DNA of 64,000 bases, taken from JACRLW01 sp050181465. Its GTDB lineage: Bacteria > Planctomycetota > UBA1135 > UBA2386. The notes beneath the pieces were generated by a model that was not told where the DNA came from, searched no databases, and saw nothing but the letters and a program-made list of their open reading frames with translations. Shown piece after piece: positions 33,470 through 42,800 of this stretch. Both the position numbers and the translations under genes were made by a program. How positions within the stretch are numbered: the first letter of the stretch is position 1; the number at the start of each line of letters is the position of its first letter. The DNA lies in the NCBI GenBank assembly GCA_050181465.1, contig JBFXDD010000010.1:62001-126000 (forward strand), read 5' to 3'.

Positions 33470-36370
33470 TCACTTGCCCTCGTTGCCGCGGTCGCCGTCT
33501 TCGCCGGCGCCACCGAGTGCGGCTTGTAGTTGAGCCTCGAGTTGGTGGAACAGTTCGCTGATCGCGGCGTGCTGCCAAGCCAGGCGTTCCGCCATCGCCG
33601 TGTCGGCCGGGGTCAACCCGTCACCGCCGGCAGCGGTGAAGAGACGGTCGAGTTCCTTGGTCCGTTGGAGGATGCCTTCCTCCATCTGCTTCAACATCAG
33701 GGCCTCGGAGAGGATGGGCACGAGCCGTTCGCGCTGCGGACCGAACTGATTGGCCTGCTGCTCCTGCGGTTGCTGCTCGCCTTGCTGTTGGCGCCGCTGT
33801 GCTTCCTCACGGCGTCGCTGGCGTTCCTTCTCGAGTGCCTGGATCAGACTGGCGACGCGCGCCTCGACATCGGCTTGAAGTAGCCGCGTGTATTCCCCGA
33901 CGTCCGGCTCGCGCGACGCGAGTCGATCTGCCACCTCGAGCAGGTCGCGTTCGCTCAACTCGAGGACGTGCGCGAACACTCGCGTGCCTTCTGCGGTGAG
34001 CGCCTCGTGGAGGAAGCGCAACTTGCCGACGAGTTCGCGCTCCCGCTCGCCGAGCTGATTCAGATTCCGGCGCATCGGGCGGGTGAGTCGTTGGCCACCT
34101 TCGAGCGCCGCCGCGGCTTCGGTCGTCGCGGCGGTGATGGGGCGCTGCTGCTCCAGGAACTGCTGCAATTCCTCGCCGATCTTGAAGAGCAACTCCTCCT
34201 GGCGGAGGTCTTGGTAGCGATCGCGCTCTTCTTCCAACTCACGCGCGGCCTGTTCCAGCTTGCGCTGCGCCTCGGCCTGTTCCTCTGCGGCTTGGCGAGC
34301 GTCGCCGCGCTCGAGCGCACGCTCGGCTCGCTCGGCAGCGTCGGCTGCGGCCTTGGCAGCTTCCGCGGCGCGCTTGTTGTCGCGCTCTTCCAACAACTCG
34401 GCCAGTCGCGCGATCTCGTCTTCGAGCTGCTTCTGCCGTTGAGCGGCTTCGGCGAGGCGCTGGCGCTCTTCCGCGCTCGGTGGGCGATTCTCCGCCATCG
34501 CTTGTCGGGCGGCCTCGGCAGCATCCGCCGCTCGGTCCTGTTGATTGGCGGCCTTCGCCTGCTGACCGCTCTGGAGCGCGTCACTCGCCTGCTGCATGGC
34601 GGACTTCGCTTCTTGCATCGCGCGCTCGCCGGCTTGGGCCTGCTCCGGCGACATCTCGCCGGAGGTTCCGGCCTTCGCCATCGCCGCGCCGGCCTGCTCG
34701 AGTTGCTTCTGGAGTTGCTCGTTGCGCTTGGCGGCGCTGTCGCGAGCGCTCTCCGAGCCCGCGTTCTCCCGCGCGAGCGCCTGCTCGAGAGCAGTCTTGG
34801 CGGCTTCGAGAGACTCGCGTGACTGCTGCATTCCCGACGCGGCGCGTTCGGCCGCCTGTCGATCGCCGCGAGCCTTGGCTTCTTCCGCCGCAGTCGACGT
34901 CTCCCGGAGCGCTGCTTCCGCTTGCTTCAGGGCCGTGGAGGCGGCCGATTCGGGACTCTTCTCCTCAGGCTTGAGTGCGCGTTCGATCGCATCGCGGGTC
35001 GCCGCTGCGGTCTCAGCCATGGTGCGGGCACGGTCCTCCGTCGCCGGGTTGGCGGCCTCGATCGCCGCGCGGGCATCGGCAGCCTTCCGCGTCGCCTTGG
35101 CAGCAGCGTCGCGCGCGTCCTCGGCGGCCGCTTTCTCGTTCGCAGAACGCACGTCATCGAGCGCCTTGGCGGCGTCCTTCAGAGCCTGCGCCGCTCCTGG
35201 ACTCGAGGCTTCGGCTTCGGGGACCGCACCCTCGATCTCCGCGGCGGCTGCTTCACGCAGCCGTGCCGCCGCTGCGGCGATGCGCTCGCGAGCCGCGTTG
35301 GCGGCCTCGGCGAGCGCTTTGGCGGCGGCCTGCATCGCCGCGGCCTCCTTCGCGTCGGGTCTGGCAGGTCCGGGCGTCGCGCCGAGTTCTCCCGCGGCGG
35401 CCTCGATTGCGGACTTGTCGGCGACATCCGCCTCTTCCATGGTGCGCGCGACGCGCTCGGCGATGGAGCGCGCCTGGTCGCGCATCTGCTCGGCACGCTC
35501 TCGGTCGCCGGCTTCGATGGCCGCACCGATCTGCGCCGTAGCCTCGCTGACGCGCTCGAGGTCGCGCATGCGGGCCTGCGCCGCGGCGAGCTCATCGAGC
35601 GCTCGCTGGAGTGCACCGATCCGGAACGCGGTCTCCTCGGCGGCGCTGCGCTGCCCGCTCAACTCGGCGGGCGCATTGCGTTCGAGCGCGGCCTGCTGGT
35701 CCAGCAGCTTGCCGACCTGATCCAGCGCAGCTTCGATCATCGGGCGAGTCGGCCCTGCGGCACGGCGATTCTCCTGGGCTTCGCGACGCAGTTCCCTCGC
35801 GAGTTCCGCGAGCGCATTGTCGAGCGCTGCTTCGGCCGGACTGCGCGCGGCGTCGTCGCTGCGCTCCACTTCGGCCTTCAACTCGGCTTGTCGTTTCGCG
35901 AGTTCACTGGCGGTCGCGCGCAGGGCTTCCGCGTCGGCGGCAGCCGCTTCCAGCGACTCCACGGTCGGCCGTTCGAGCAAGATCGCGATCAACTTCTCGA
36001 TCTGATCGATCACCGCTTGCTGGCGCCGTAGAGCTTCCGCGGTCGCACCGGCATCGAGATTCTGCTTCGCCGTCGCGATCTCTTCGACGAGCTTCGTTTC
36101 TTCGAGATGCTTGAGACCGTCCCGCAGGAGTTTGACCTTGTCGCTCGCCTCTTCGCGGACGTAGCGATCCAGGAGACCCTGCATCATCGTCCGCATCCGT
36201 TCCGCCTTGCGCAGGATCTCCTGCTGATCGCGCAGGAGCACCGCCGGATCTTGTTGGGCGCCGAGATGCGACGGAGCCAGCGTCGACACGGCGATCGAAA
36301 CTCCCAGCAGGGCATTGCGAAGGCGGTCGCGGGGGCTAGTCGCGAAGCGACTGGGGCGGTTCATGGTCAT
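33470..36370 (-). CDS. Giant Ala/Glu/Arg-rich coiled-coil secreted protein
   Basis: A 966-residue protein; ATG 36370 overlaps the stop of the DUF4175-like gene (ATGA). A signal peptide (about 18-37, ending LGAQ) precedes more than 800 residues of nearly continuous helix rich in Ala, Glu, Arg and Gln, with heptad-like spacing (EAAAADAEALRATASELAKR is representative). There are no cysteines or catalytic motifs. The length could span tens of nanometres, consistent with a periplasmic strut, spacer or scaffold. The C-terminus (LEAQLQAALGGAGEDGD) is acidic. It is probably a structural partner of the DUF4175-like membrane protein encoded just upstream. Confidence 0.75.
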   Translation of the reverse strand: MTMNRPSRFATSPRDRLRNALLGVSIAVSTLAPSHLGAQQDPAVLLRDQQEILRKAERMRTMMQGLLDRYVREEASDKVKLLRDGLKHLEETKLVEEIATAKQNLDAGATAEALRRQQAVIDQIEKLIAILLERPTVESLEAAAADAEALRATASELAKRQAELKAEVERSDDAARSPAEAALDNALAELARELRREAQENRRAAGPTRPMIEAALDQVGKLLDQQAALERNAPAELSGQRSAAEETAFRIGALQRALDELAAAQARMRDLERVSEATAQIGAAIEAGDRERAEQMRDQARSIAERVARTMEEADVADKSAIEAAAGELGATPGPARPDAKEAAAMQAAAKALAEAANAARERIAAAAARLREAAAAEIEGAVPEAEASSPGAAQALKDAAKALDDVRSANEKAAAEDARDAAAKATRKAADARAAIEAANPATEDRARTMAETAAATRDAIERALKPEEKSPESAASTALKQAEAALRETSTAAEEAKARGDRQAAERAASGMQQSRESLEAAKTALEQALARENAGSESARDSAAKRNEQLQKQLEQAGAAMAKAGTSGEMSPEQAQAGERAMQEAKSAMQQASDALQSGQQAKAANQQDRAADAAEAARQAMAENRPPSAEERQRLAEAAQRQKQLEDEIARLAELLEERDNKRAAEAAKAAADAAERAERALERGDARQAAEEQAEAQRKLEQAARELEEERDRYQDLRQEELLFKIGEELQQFLEQQRPITAATTEAAAALEGGQRLTRPMRRNLNQLGERERELVGKLRFLHEALTAEGTRVFAHVLELSERDLLEVADRLASREPDVGEYTRLLQADVEARVASLIQALEKERQRRREEAQRRQQQGEQQPQEQQANQFGPQRERLVPILSEALMLKQMEEGILQRTKELDRLFTAAGGDGLTPADTAMAERLAWQHAAISELFHQLEAQLQAALGGAGEDGDRGNEGK

Positions 36371-38700
36371 CGTTTCTCGGTCCCTTCGCGCATGGCGCGC
36401 GTGCGGTATTCCAGTTCGCGCTGTGCGTCGCGGAGCGCCCGCGCCGACTGAATCACGTCCTGGAACTCGTTCCATTGGTCGAGTCGTGCCAGCAGTGATT
36501 CGAGTTCTTCGATTGCCGCTGCCTGCTTGGTCGCCACGTCTTTGAGAACGGCGACGCGCGCGGCGGAGTTGGGGGCGATCGACGCCTTCTCCAACGACTG
36601 GACGATGGCCGGCCCAAGGTCCCCGGCGATCCGGTCGGCACTCTGCACCATCGCCAGCAAGGGATCGAGCGCCTTGTCCATGCGGCCGATGCGACCCTCG
36701 CGCTGCTCCTTGGCGAGTGCCCGATAGAAGTCGGGATCGTGAGGTTCCCGGGTGGGCCGATCGCGATGGAACTGTGTCCAGAACGCCATGGCCGCGGCAA
36801 CGTGCGGCGAGGCGGGATCCTCCAGACCGTTGAACAGATGCATGTCGTACGCCCTCGACAGGCCCTCGCGAGCGCGCCTTGCCGTCGAGAGAACTCGCCC
36901 CTGGCCGACTTCGAGGGTCACGATCTGGACATCACGGCCATCGGCCGCGGCGGTCGGCGGCGCTTCGAGGTAACCGTCGAGCGAGTCCTTGCGGTCGCGT
37001 TGGATCGCCAACGCCGACTCGACGTCTTCGCGAACTCGCCGGAAGTGGGTCGAGAGCCTCCGCATGAGCTCGACGCTGTCGACGACGTAGGTCGTGCGCC
37101 GCGCGAGTTCCGTGCGGCCTGCTTCCGGCTCCTTGTTGTCGACCAGTCCGAACTCGAACGCAATGACATCGCCGACTTGCACGGTGCGACCGTTGCGAAC
37201 CAGGCCGGCTGCCTCGACGAGTTCGACGATCCGAACCGCGGTCGGGCGCGGGTTCGTGGGGGCGTCGTGCAGCACGCGCGTCGTCGTCTCGCTCTCTTCG
37301 CCGGTAACGATGCGAAGTTCGATGCTGCGCACACCGAAGTCGTCCTCCGCTTCCAGCCGCAGCGGCACACGCGCGTCGACGAGCATCACGTTCACATCGT
37401 CGGAACCGGGTGCGATCACGCGCCCCACCGGCGGCCGGTCCACGACGGCCAAGATCGGATACGTGGCCGGCCGTGGGCTGGCGATCCGATCGACGCCGCT
37501 CAGGTGGATCTCGTACTGGTCGGTCGCGACGACACGGAAGCTGCCGGAGAAGCCTCGCGCCGCTCCGGAATCGTCGACGAGTGACGTTGGGCTCAAGGGG
37601 AGCGTCGCGTTGGCACCGAGTAGTTTCAGTTCCGCCTTCAGCACCGGCTGTGTGCACTCGATCCGTAGTTCGACGGCGGTTCCGACCAAGGCTTCGACGG
37701 CTCCCGAGTTCTGTTCGGCCGGGGGGAGGCCGGTGTAGTCGGGGTAAGTCAGCGTGGCCTGAACGGCTGCGACGAGCGGCGGCTCGATCGCGCGCACGCG
37801 CACCCGAATGTCGCTGCGGTCGTCGTCGCCGCCGCGGGCGAAGAAGGCGAACTCACCCTGCACGCGACGGAAGACGTGACGGAAGCGCTCGTTCGGTCGT
37901 CGCGTCATCGCGATGGATGCAGGCAAGCCGCGCCCTCCCTCGACGACGAGGATCACCTCGGGCGGCTGCTCTCCCTCGGCACGAACCAGCACCGGCAGGT
38001 CGCCGGTGGCCGCGAGCGAGACGATCGCTTCGTCGCCGATGCGCTCGATGCGCAGGTCCGGCTGGTCCGTCGGCAGCTCGAGGAACAGGTGCGTGCGACG
38101 CGGATACTCGGCATCGATGCCGAGTGCGCGAAGCGCAAACAGTCGAAACGCCTCCATCCGCGGCAGGATGACTGCCGCCGCGATGGCGATCGCGATCCCG
38201 GCGGCCGTCCAGACCCGTACCGTGCGCTTGGGATTGACGATCGCGGTGAGCGGCAGCGTCGCGACTGCTTCGCGGGCCTGCGCGATCACCTGCTCGACGA
38301 GATCCGGCGATGCGCCTCGAAGGGCACTCTCGCTCGCGATCGGATCGCTGAATTCCCACGCAGAGATCAGCGACTGCTCGAGTTCGGGGAATCGAGACTC
38401 GACGAGCAGAGCGACATCTCGCTCGCCGAGCGGGATCCGCAACGGCACGAGGATCCGACGTCGAACTCCCGCCAGCACGAAGGCAACCCCGAGGATCGTC
38501 AGCGCGAGTCGGAGCGGTGCCGGCAGCCGGAGGGTGTAGTCGAGCGCGAACGCGAGCGTCACGACGAGAACCAGCGCGGCGACGCACCATCCCATTCCGT
38601 GCAGGACGAAACGACTGCGCAGCCGCTGCAGTTGGCCGCGCAACGCCTGCTTCAGTTCGGCGAGGCTTTCCTGGGCGCGTCGTGCGGATTCGTTCGACAT
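36367..38700 (-). CDS. DUF4175-like membrane protein
   Basis: A 777-residue protein with two or three N-terminal membrane helices (about 35-55, 60-80 and 163-183) followed by a large extracytoplasmic part. The N-terminal layout and the downstream beta-sandwich repeats (FFARGGDDDRSDIRVRVRAI, then VEALVGTAVELRIECTQPV) resemble the DUF4175/TIGR02302 group. The middle contains Ig-like domains, including the segment RLEAEDDFGVRSIELRIV typical of proteins of this type. The C-terminal third is helical. It lies between the prenyltransferase-like gene and the coiled-coil gene. Function unknown; likely an envelope scaffold of the MoxR/VWA system. Confidence 0.72.
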   Translation of the reverse strand: MSNESARRAQESLAELKQALRGQLQRLRSRFVLHGMGWCVAALVLVVTLAFALDYTLRLPAPLRLALTILGVAFVLAGVRRRILVPLRIPLGERDVALLVESRFPELEQSLISAWEFSDPIASESALRGASPDLVEQVIAQAREAVATLPLTAIVNPKRTVRVWTAAGIAIAIAAAVILPRMEAFRLFALRALGIDAEYPRRTHLFLELPTDQPDLRIERIGDEAIVSLAATGDLPVLVRAEGEQPPEVILVVEGGRGLPASIAMTRRPNERFRHVFRRVQGEFAFFARGGDDDRSDIRVRVRAIEPPLVAAVQATLTYPDYTGLPPAEQNSGAVEALVGTAVELRIECTQPVLKAELKLLGANATLPLSPTSLVDDSGAARGFSGSFRVVATDQYEIHLSGVDRIASPRPATYPILAVVDRPPVGRVIAPGSDDVNVMLVDARVPLRLEAEDDFGVRSIELRIVTGEESETTTRVLHDAPTNPRPTAVRIVELVEAAGLVRNGRTVQVGDVIAFEFGLVDNKEPEAGRTELARRTTYVVDSVELMRRLSTHFRRVREDVESALAIQRDRKDSLDGYLEAPPTAAADGRDVQIVTLEVGQGRVLSTARRAREGLSRAYDMHLFNGLEDPASPHVAAAMAFWTQFHRDRPTREPHDPDFYRALAKEQREGRIGRMDKALDPLLAMVQSADRIAGDLGPAIVQSLEKASIAPNSAARVAVLKDVATKQAAAIEELESLLARLDQWNEFQDVIQSARALRDAQRELEYRTRAMREGTEKR

Positions 38701-38736
38701 GGTTTGCTCGGTCTTCGCTTCGGGGTCCGCCAGGTC

Positions 38737-39879
38737 TCAGCGCTGGAAGATCGGCAGGTACTGGTAGGGGATCTGCAGGATCAGGGTCGCGACCGCGGTC
38801 GAGAACACGTCGCCCGGACCGGTGGCGCACTGCCACGATCCGTTCGCCTGCTGGCGTCGGAGCAGCAGGTCGCGCGTCGTCCGGAAGTAGTTTTTGAAAC
38901 GGTCACCGCCGGCCGTGTAGTAGGCCTGCATCGCGTAGTAGTGGCCGTAGTAGAAGAAGTAGTGCCCGAAGTAGTACCGATTGAAGTCGGGCATCTGTGA
39001 GTCGAGATACTCGAAGGCTTCATCGATGATCGGGTCGTCGTAGATGCCGGCGGCGTGCAGCGTCGTGACGCCCGCTGCCGTCAGCGGGAATGTCGCACGG
39101 CTGTGGCCACGAAGCTGATACGTGAATGCGCCACCGTCGTTGTAGGGCGACATTCCGCCGCCGCGACGACGCGAGGTGCGTTGCGGTTGCGCGCTCTTGC
39201 GCACGTAGCGCTCGGCTTCGCGAATCGTGCGTGCCGGTACCGCGATGCCGACGTTGCGCGCGGAGCGCAGTGCGAGCACCTGACACACCGTGATCGACAT
39301 ATCGGACTCGCGAGCGAAGGGCTTGTAGCGCCAGCCGCCTTCCCGGTTCTGCGAGTCGACGATGATGTTGACACTGGCCTGCAAGGCTCGGCGGACGTCT
39401 GCGCGGCGAGTCATCCCGTAGACCTCGGCGAGGAACAGGGTCGCGAAGGCATGGCTGTACATGCGCGAACCGTGGTCCGTGATGTAGCCGTTCTGTTGCT
39501 CGCAGGAGAGGACGTAATCGATGCCGCGCTCGAGCACCTCGCCGTACTCGCCGCGGCCCGGCAGGTGCCCGCCCGCGAGAAATGCGATCAGTGCCAGGGC
39601 GGTGACCCCGACGTGCGGCGCGTCTTCGGCCATGACGCTGTAGTCAGTGTTGAGCTTGAACCCGATGTCCTGCGTCCAGCAGCCGTCGGCGCGCTGGCGT
39701 TCCGCGAGGTAGCGCAGTCCCCGGTCGACCGATTGACGCACCTCCGGAGTCACCCAGTCCTCGGTCGCGAGCTCCGTGCGCACCGGCGGAGTCTGCGCCC
39801 GCAGACTCGAGGCCGAGCTGCTGCCGAGTGCGATTGCGGTGACGAGTCCGAAGACCAGTTGGTCGAGGGGTCGATTCAT
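38737..39879 (-). CDS. Secreted alpha-toroid (prenyltransferase/squalene-cyclase-like) protein
   Basis: A 380-residue protein with a signal peptide (about 1-29). Four or five repeats of the alpha/alpha toroid type are visible: DRGLRYLAERQRADGCW, DYVLSCEQQNGYI, ASVNIIVDSQNREGGW and DLLLRRQQANGSWQ. The catalytic DXDD of squalene cyclases and the zinc ligands of protein prenyltransferases are absent. In Planctomycetota such proteins are frequent and are thought to be noncatalytic binding modules. A Tyr-rich stretch (RYYFGHYFFYYGHYYAMQAY) lies in the centre of the fold. It is encoded 16 bp after the PQQ-repeat gene. Confidence 0.82.
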   Translation of the reverse strand: MNRPLDQLVFGLVTAIALGSSSASSLRAQTPPVRTELATEDWVTPEVRQSVDRGLRYLAERQRADGCWTQDIGFKLNTDYSVMAEDAPHVGVTALALIAFLAGGHLPGRGEYGEVLERGIDYVLSCEQQNGYITDHGSRMYSHAFATLFLAEVYGMTRRADVRRALQASVNIIVDSQNREGGWRYKPFARESDMSITVCQVLALRSARNVGIAVPARTIREAERYVRKSAQPQRTSRRRGGGMSPYNDGGAFTYQLRGHSRATFPLTAAGVTTLHAAGIYDDPIIDEAFEYLDSQMPDFNRYYFGHYFFYYGHYYAMQAYYTAGGDRFKNYFRTTRDLLLRRQQANGSWQCATGPGDVFSTAVATLILQIPYQYLPIFQR

Positions 39880-39895
39880 GATGCGAAGTTCGAAC

Positions 39896-42800
39896 TCACG
39901 GCGGGTTGCCGAGCACGACGATCCGGTCGAGGGTCTGCAACACCACGTGTCGTTCGTGAGCGAAGACCTTCAGCGGTCGGTGAATGCGTAGTGTAAGCGC
40001 CGGCTCGTTGTTCGGCAGTGCTGAGCGCCGTGAGGTCAGATTCAGGACTTGGATCGAGGGCTGCGTCTGTCCGCGTGGCATCGACGGCAACAGCAGGAAG
40101 TCGTCGCCGACGATCGGTTGCCGGAACACGAAGTCCACCCGACTCAGGTCGAGTTGGAATCGCGGCCGGGACGGATCGAGCGCGATGCACAACAGTCGCG
40201 GTGCGCCGTCCTTGTCGGTCAACACGACCGGGTCGGGAACCTGTTCACCGCCGAGCCCATCGGGCCAACCGGGCGCGCTGGCGAGTGCCGCGAGGTCGAA
40301 CGTGGCCCGCGCATCACCGCGGTCGCCGAGGATCGACAGGCGGCCGACCAGTGCGCTTCGCTCGAAGATCACGACGAGACCGTCTCGTGTGCCGATGCGA
40401 TCGAGGAGACAGCCGGGCAGGCCGGTCCAGCGCCAGGTCACGCGACCACTCTTGCGCTCGACGGCGACGATTCGCGAACTCTCGTCGACCTGGTTGGTGT
40501 CGAGCGGCAAGTAGATTCGCTCGGCGTCGGCGAACAAGCGACTGCGCACGCCTTCGAGGCGGTGCAGCGAGTTTGCGTCGACGTCGAGCGCGGCCAACGC
40601 TTCGCGGGCGAGCGGGGTCCGTGATCCCTCGACGAGAGTCAGCGGGTCGAAATTGCGAATGGCGAGCGCGGCCGGATCCGTGGTGTCGAGGAACCAGATC
40701 TGACCGGCACTGAGGACCGGCAGCGTGACGTGGGCGAGCCGACCGATCGGAAGCGCGCCGAGGACCGTGCCCGTCGCCGGCTCGAACACCCGGAGTTCCG
40801 CGTCGTCGGCCAACGACCCGGCGATCTGCGACTGCACGAGCACCGTGCCGGCCTCCACGCCGAGGATGCTCACCGATCGATTCTTGCCCGCGCTCCACTG
40901 CCAGAGCACCTCTCCACGCAAGTGATCGAAGGCGAGGATGCGCCTCCCATCGTTCGCAACGAGCGTCGTCCCGAACTGATGCACGGCACCGACCAAAGTC
41001 GTCTCGTCGGAGCTGCCGAGCAGGGACAGGCTGAACAGGTGGTCGTCGGCGTTCTTCGGCGGCGGCTCGGTCCGGTAGCCGCGCAACTCCGTGCCGTTGA
41101 CGTTCACCAGCAAGGGCATGGGCGCGATCGGGAAACCGGCTGCACGCACCACCGGGACGAAGGTCAGCACCGCCTGTTCGTTGGGTGCTTCGATGACGGC
41201 GATCGGTGCCGCCGGCAGGTCCAGGGCCGGCGCTGCCGCGGGTCGGGTCTTCAGAAGCTGTTCGAAGCCCGACTTCAGATGCTCGACTCGGGTCGGATCG
41301 TCGGATGCCGCGTCGATGGCGCGTGTGACCAGTCCGCGTGCGAGCGCCGAGTTGCCGCGCGCGATCGCGACTCTCGCGAGCGCCTCGCTCTCGAGTTGCG
41401 GCAACACCGTCGTGGATCTTGCGTCGACGAACGTGCGAGCGACGCGCGCGAGGTCACCCGCCCGAACTGCGCCGTCGAGGAGCCGCAAACGCGCCGACGT
41501 CGCGCTCTTGGTCAGCGGGAAGTCGAAGAGCACGCGCTCGAGTCGATCCGGGTCTTCGCCGGCTGCGGCGAGCGCGATCTCGGCGTCGGCTTCGAATGAC
41601 GCGAGCGCGACTTTGCCGTGCTCTCGGATCAAGTCTTCGAGCGCGGTGAGGACGTGATCGCGCACCGTGCGCTCGCCCACACTCTCCGTCGCTCGTGTCG
41701 CCAACAGCGCCCGCGCCGTCGACAGTCGGGACGTTGGGTCCCGCTCGCGCGCGAGGCGTGCGATCTGCACGGCCGTGCCGACGCGCGCGGCTCCGAACTC
41801 GCGGAACACGAAGGTCTCGTCCGGCCAGCGCGCCGCCATCGTCTCCCACTCCGCCGCCAGTTCATTCGGCGACGCGGCGACGCGATCGAGAATCTCCTGC
41901 TGCGCGCTGAGCCAGCCGCTGGCATCGATCGCGACGTCACGCGCGCTTCGCAGCTTGGCCAGCGCCGTCTGCGGTTCCCGTTCAGCCAGCGCGCGGTCGA
42001 ATGCGAGTTCGAAGGCGCCGCGAGCGAGTTCTTGCCAAACTCGGGAGCCCTGGCCGAGGCCATGGCGCTCCGCAGCGGCCAAGCCCTGGCGGAATCGTCG
42101 CTCCGCGAGTTCGGCGGCGGGGGACGCCAGGTCCGCGCCTACCAGGGCTCGTTCCAAACGGGCGAGCCGCAAGAGCGCCGCGGGATCGTTAGGACGTCGC
42201 TCGACGCGTTGCCGTGCACCACGGACCAAGCCGGCGGGATCGCTGCGGACGCGCAGACCCCGATCCGAGACCGTCGCGAGCAATCCGTCGACCAACAGCA
42301 GATTGCCGCGACCGATCGGTTCGAGTTCCGCCATCCGCGGGTCACGGTTACCGCGGACATCCAAGATGCGGACGGCGCCGTCCGAGCCGAGGAACCAGAT
42401 GTGGTCGCCGGCAATCGCACCGCGCGGGATCGAAGTGGTGCGCGAATGGGCCTCGCCGAGTCCGACGTCCGAGACGATCCGGCGAACCTCGGGACGCCCG
42501 CTGCGCTCGCTGCCCTGTGCGCGAATGGCCGCGATTCCCGAGCCGGCGACGATGAACTCACGATCGATCGCACCGAGCAGCCAGCGAATGGACACGCCGT
42601 CGGCGATCGCAAAGCCAGCCTTCCAAAGGATGCGCCCGGTCGCGACTTCGATACCGAGCATCTCGTCGGAGTCGATCGGCGTGGTGGCGAGCACGCCGTC
42701 GGCGAAGACCAACGGATTGTTCGCGAAGTACACCGGCCGTCGCGGCTGGTTCTGCAGTTGCGGCGGCGGGAGCGGGATCGACTCGTATCCGCTGATCCAA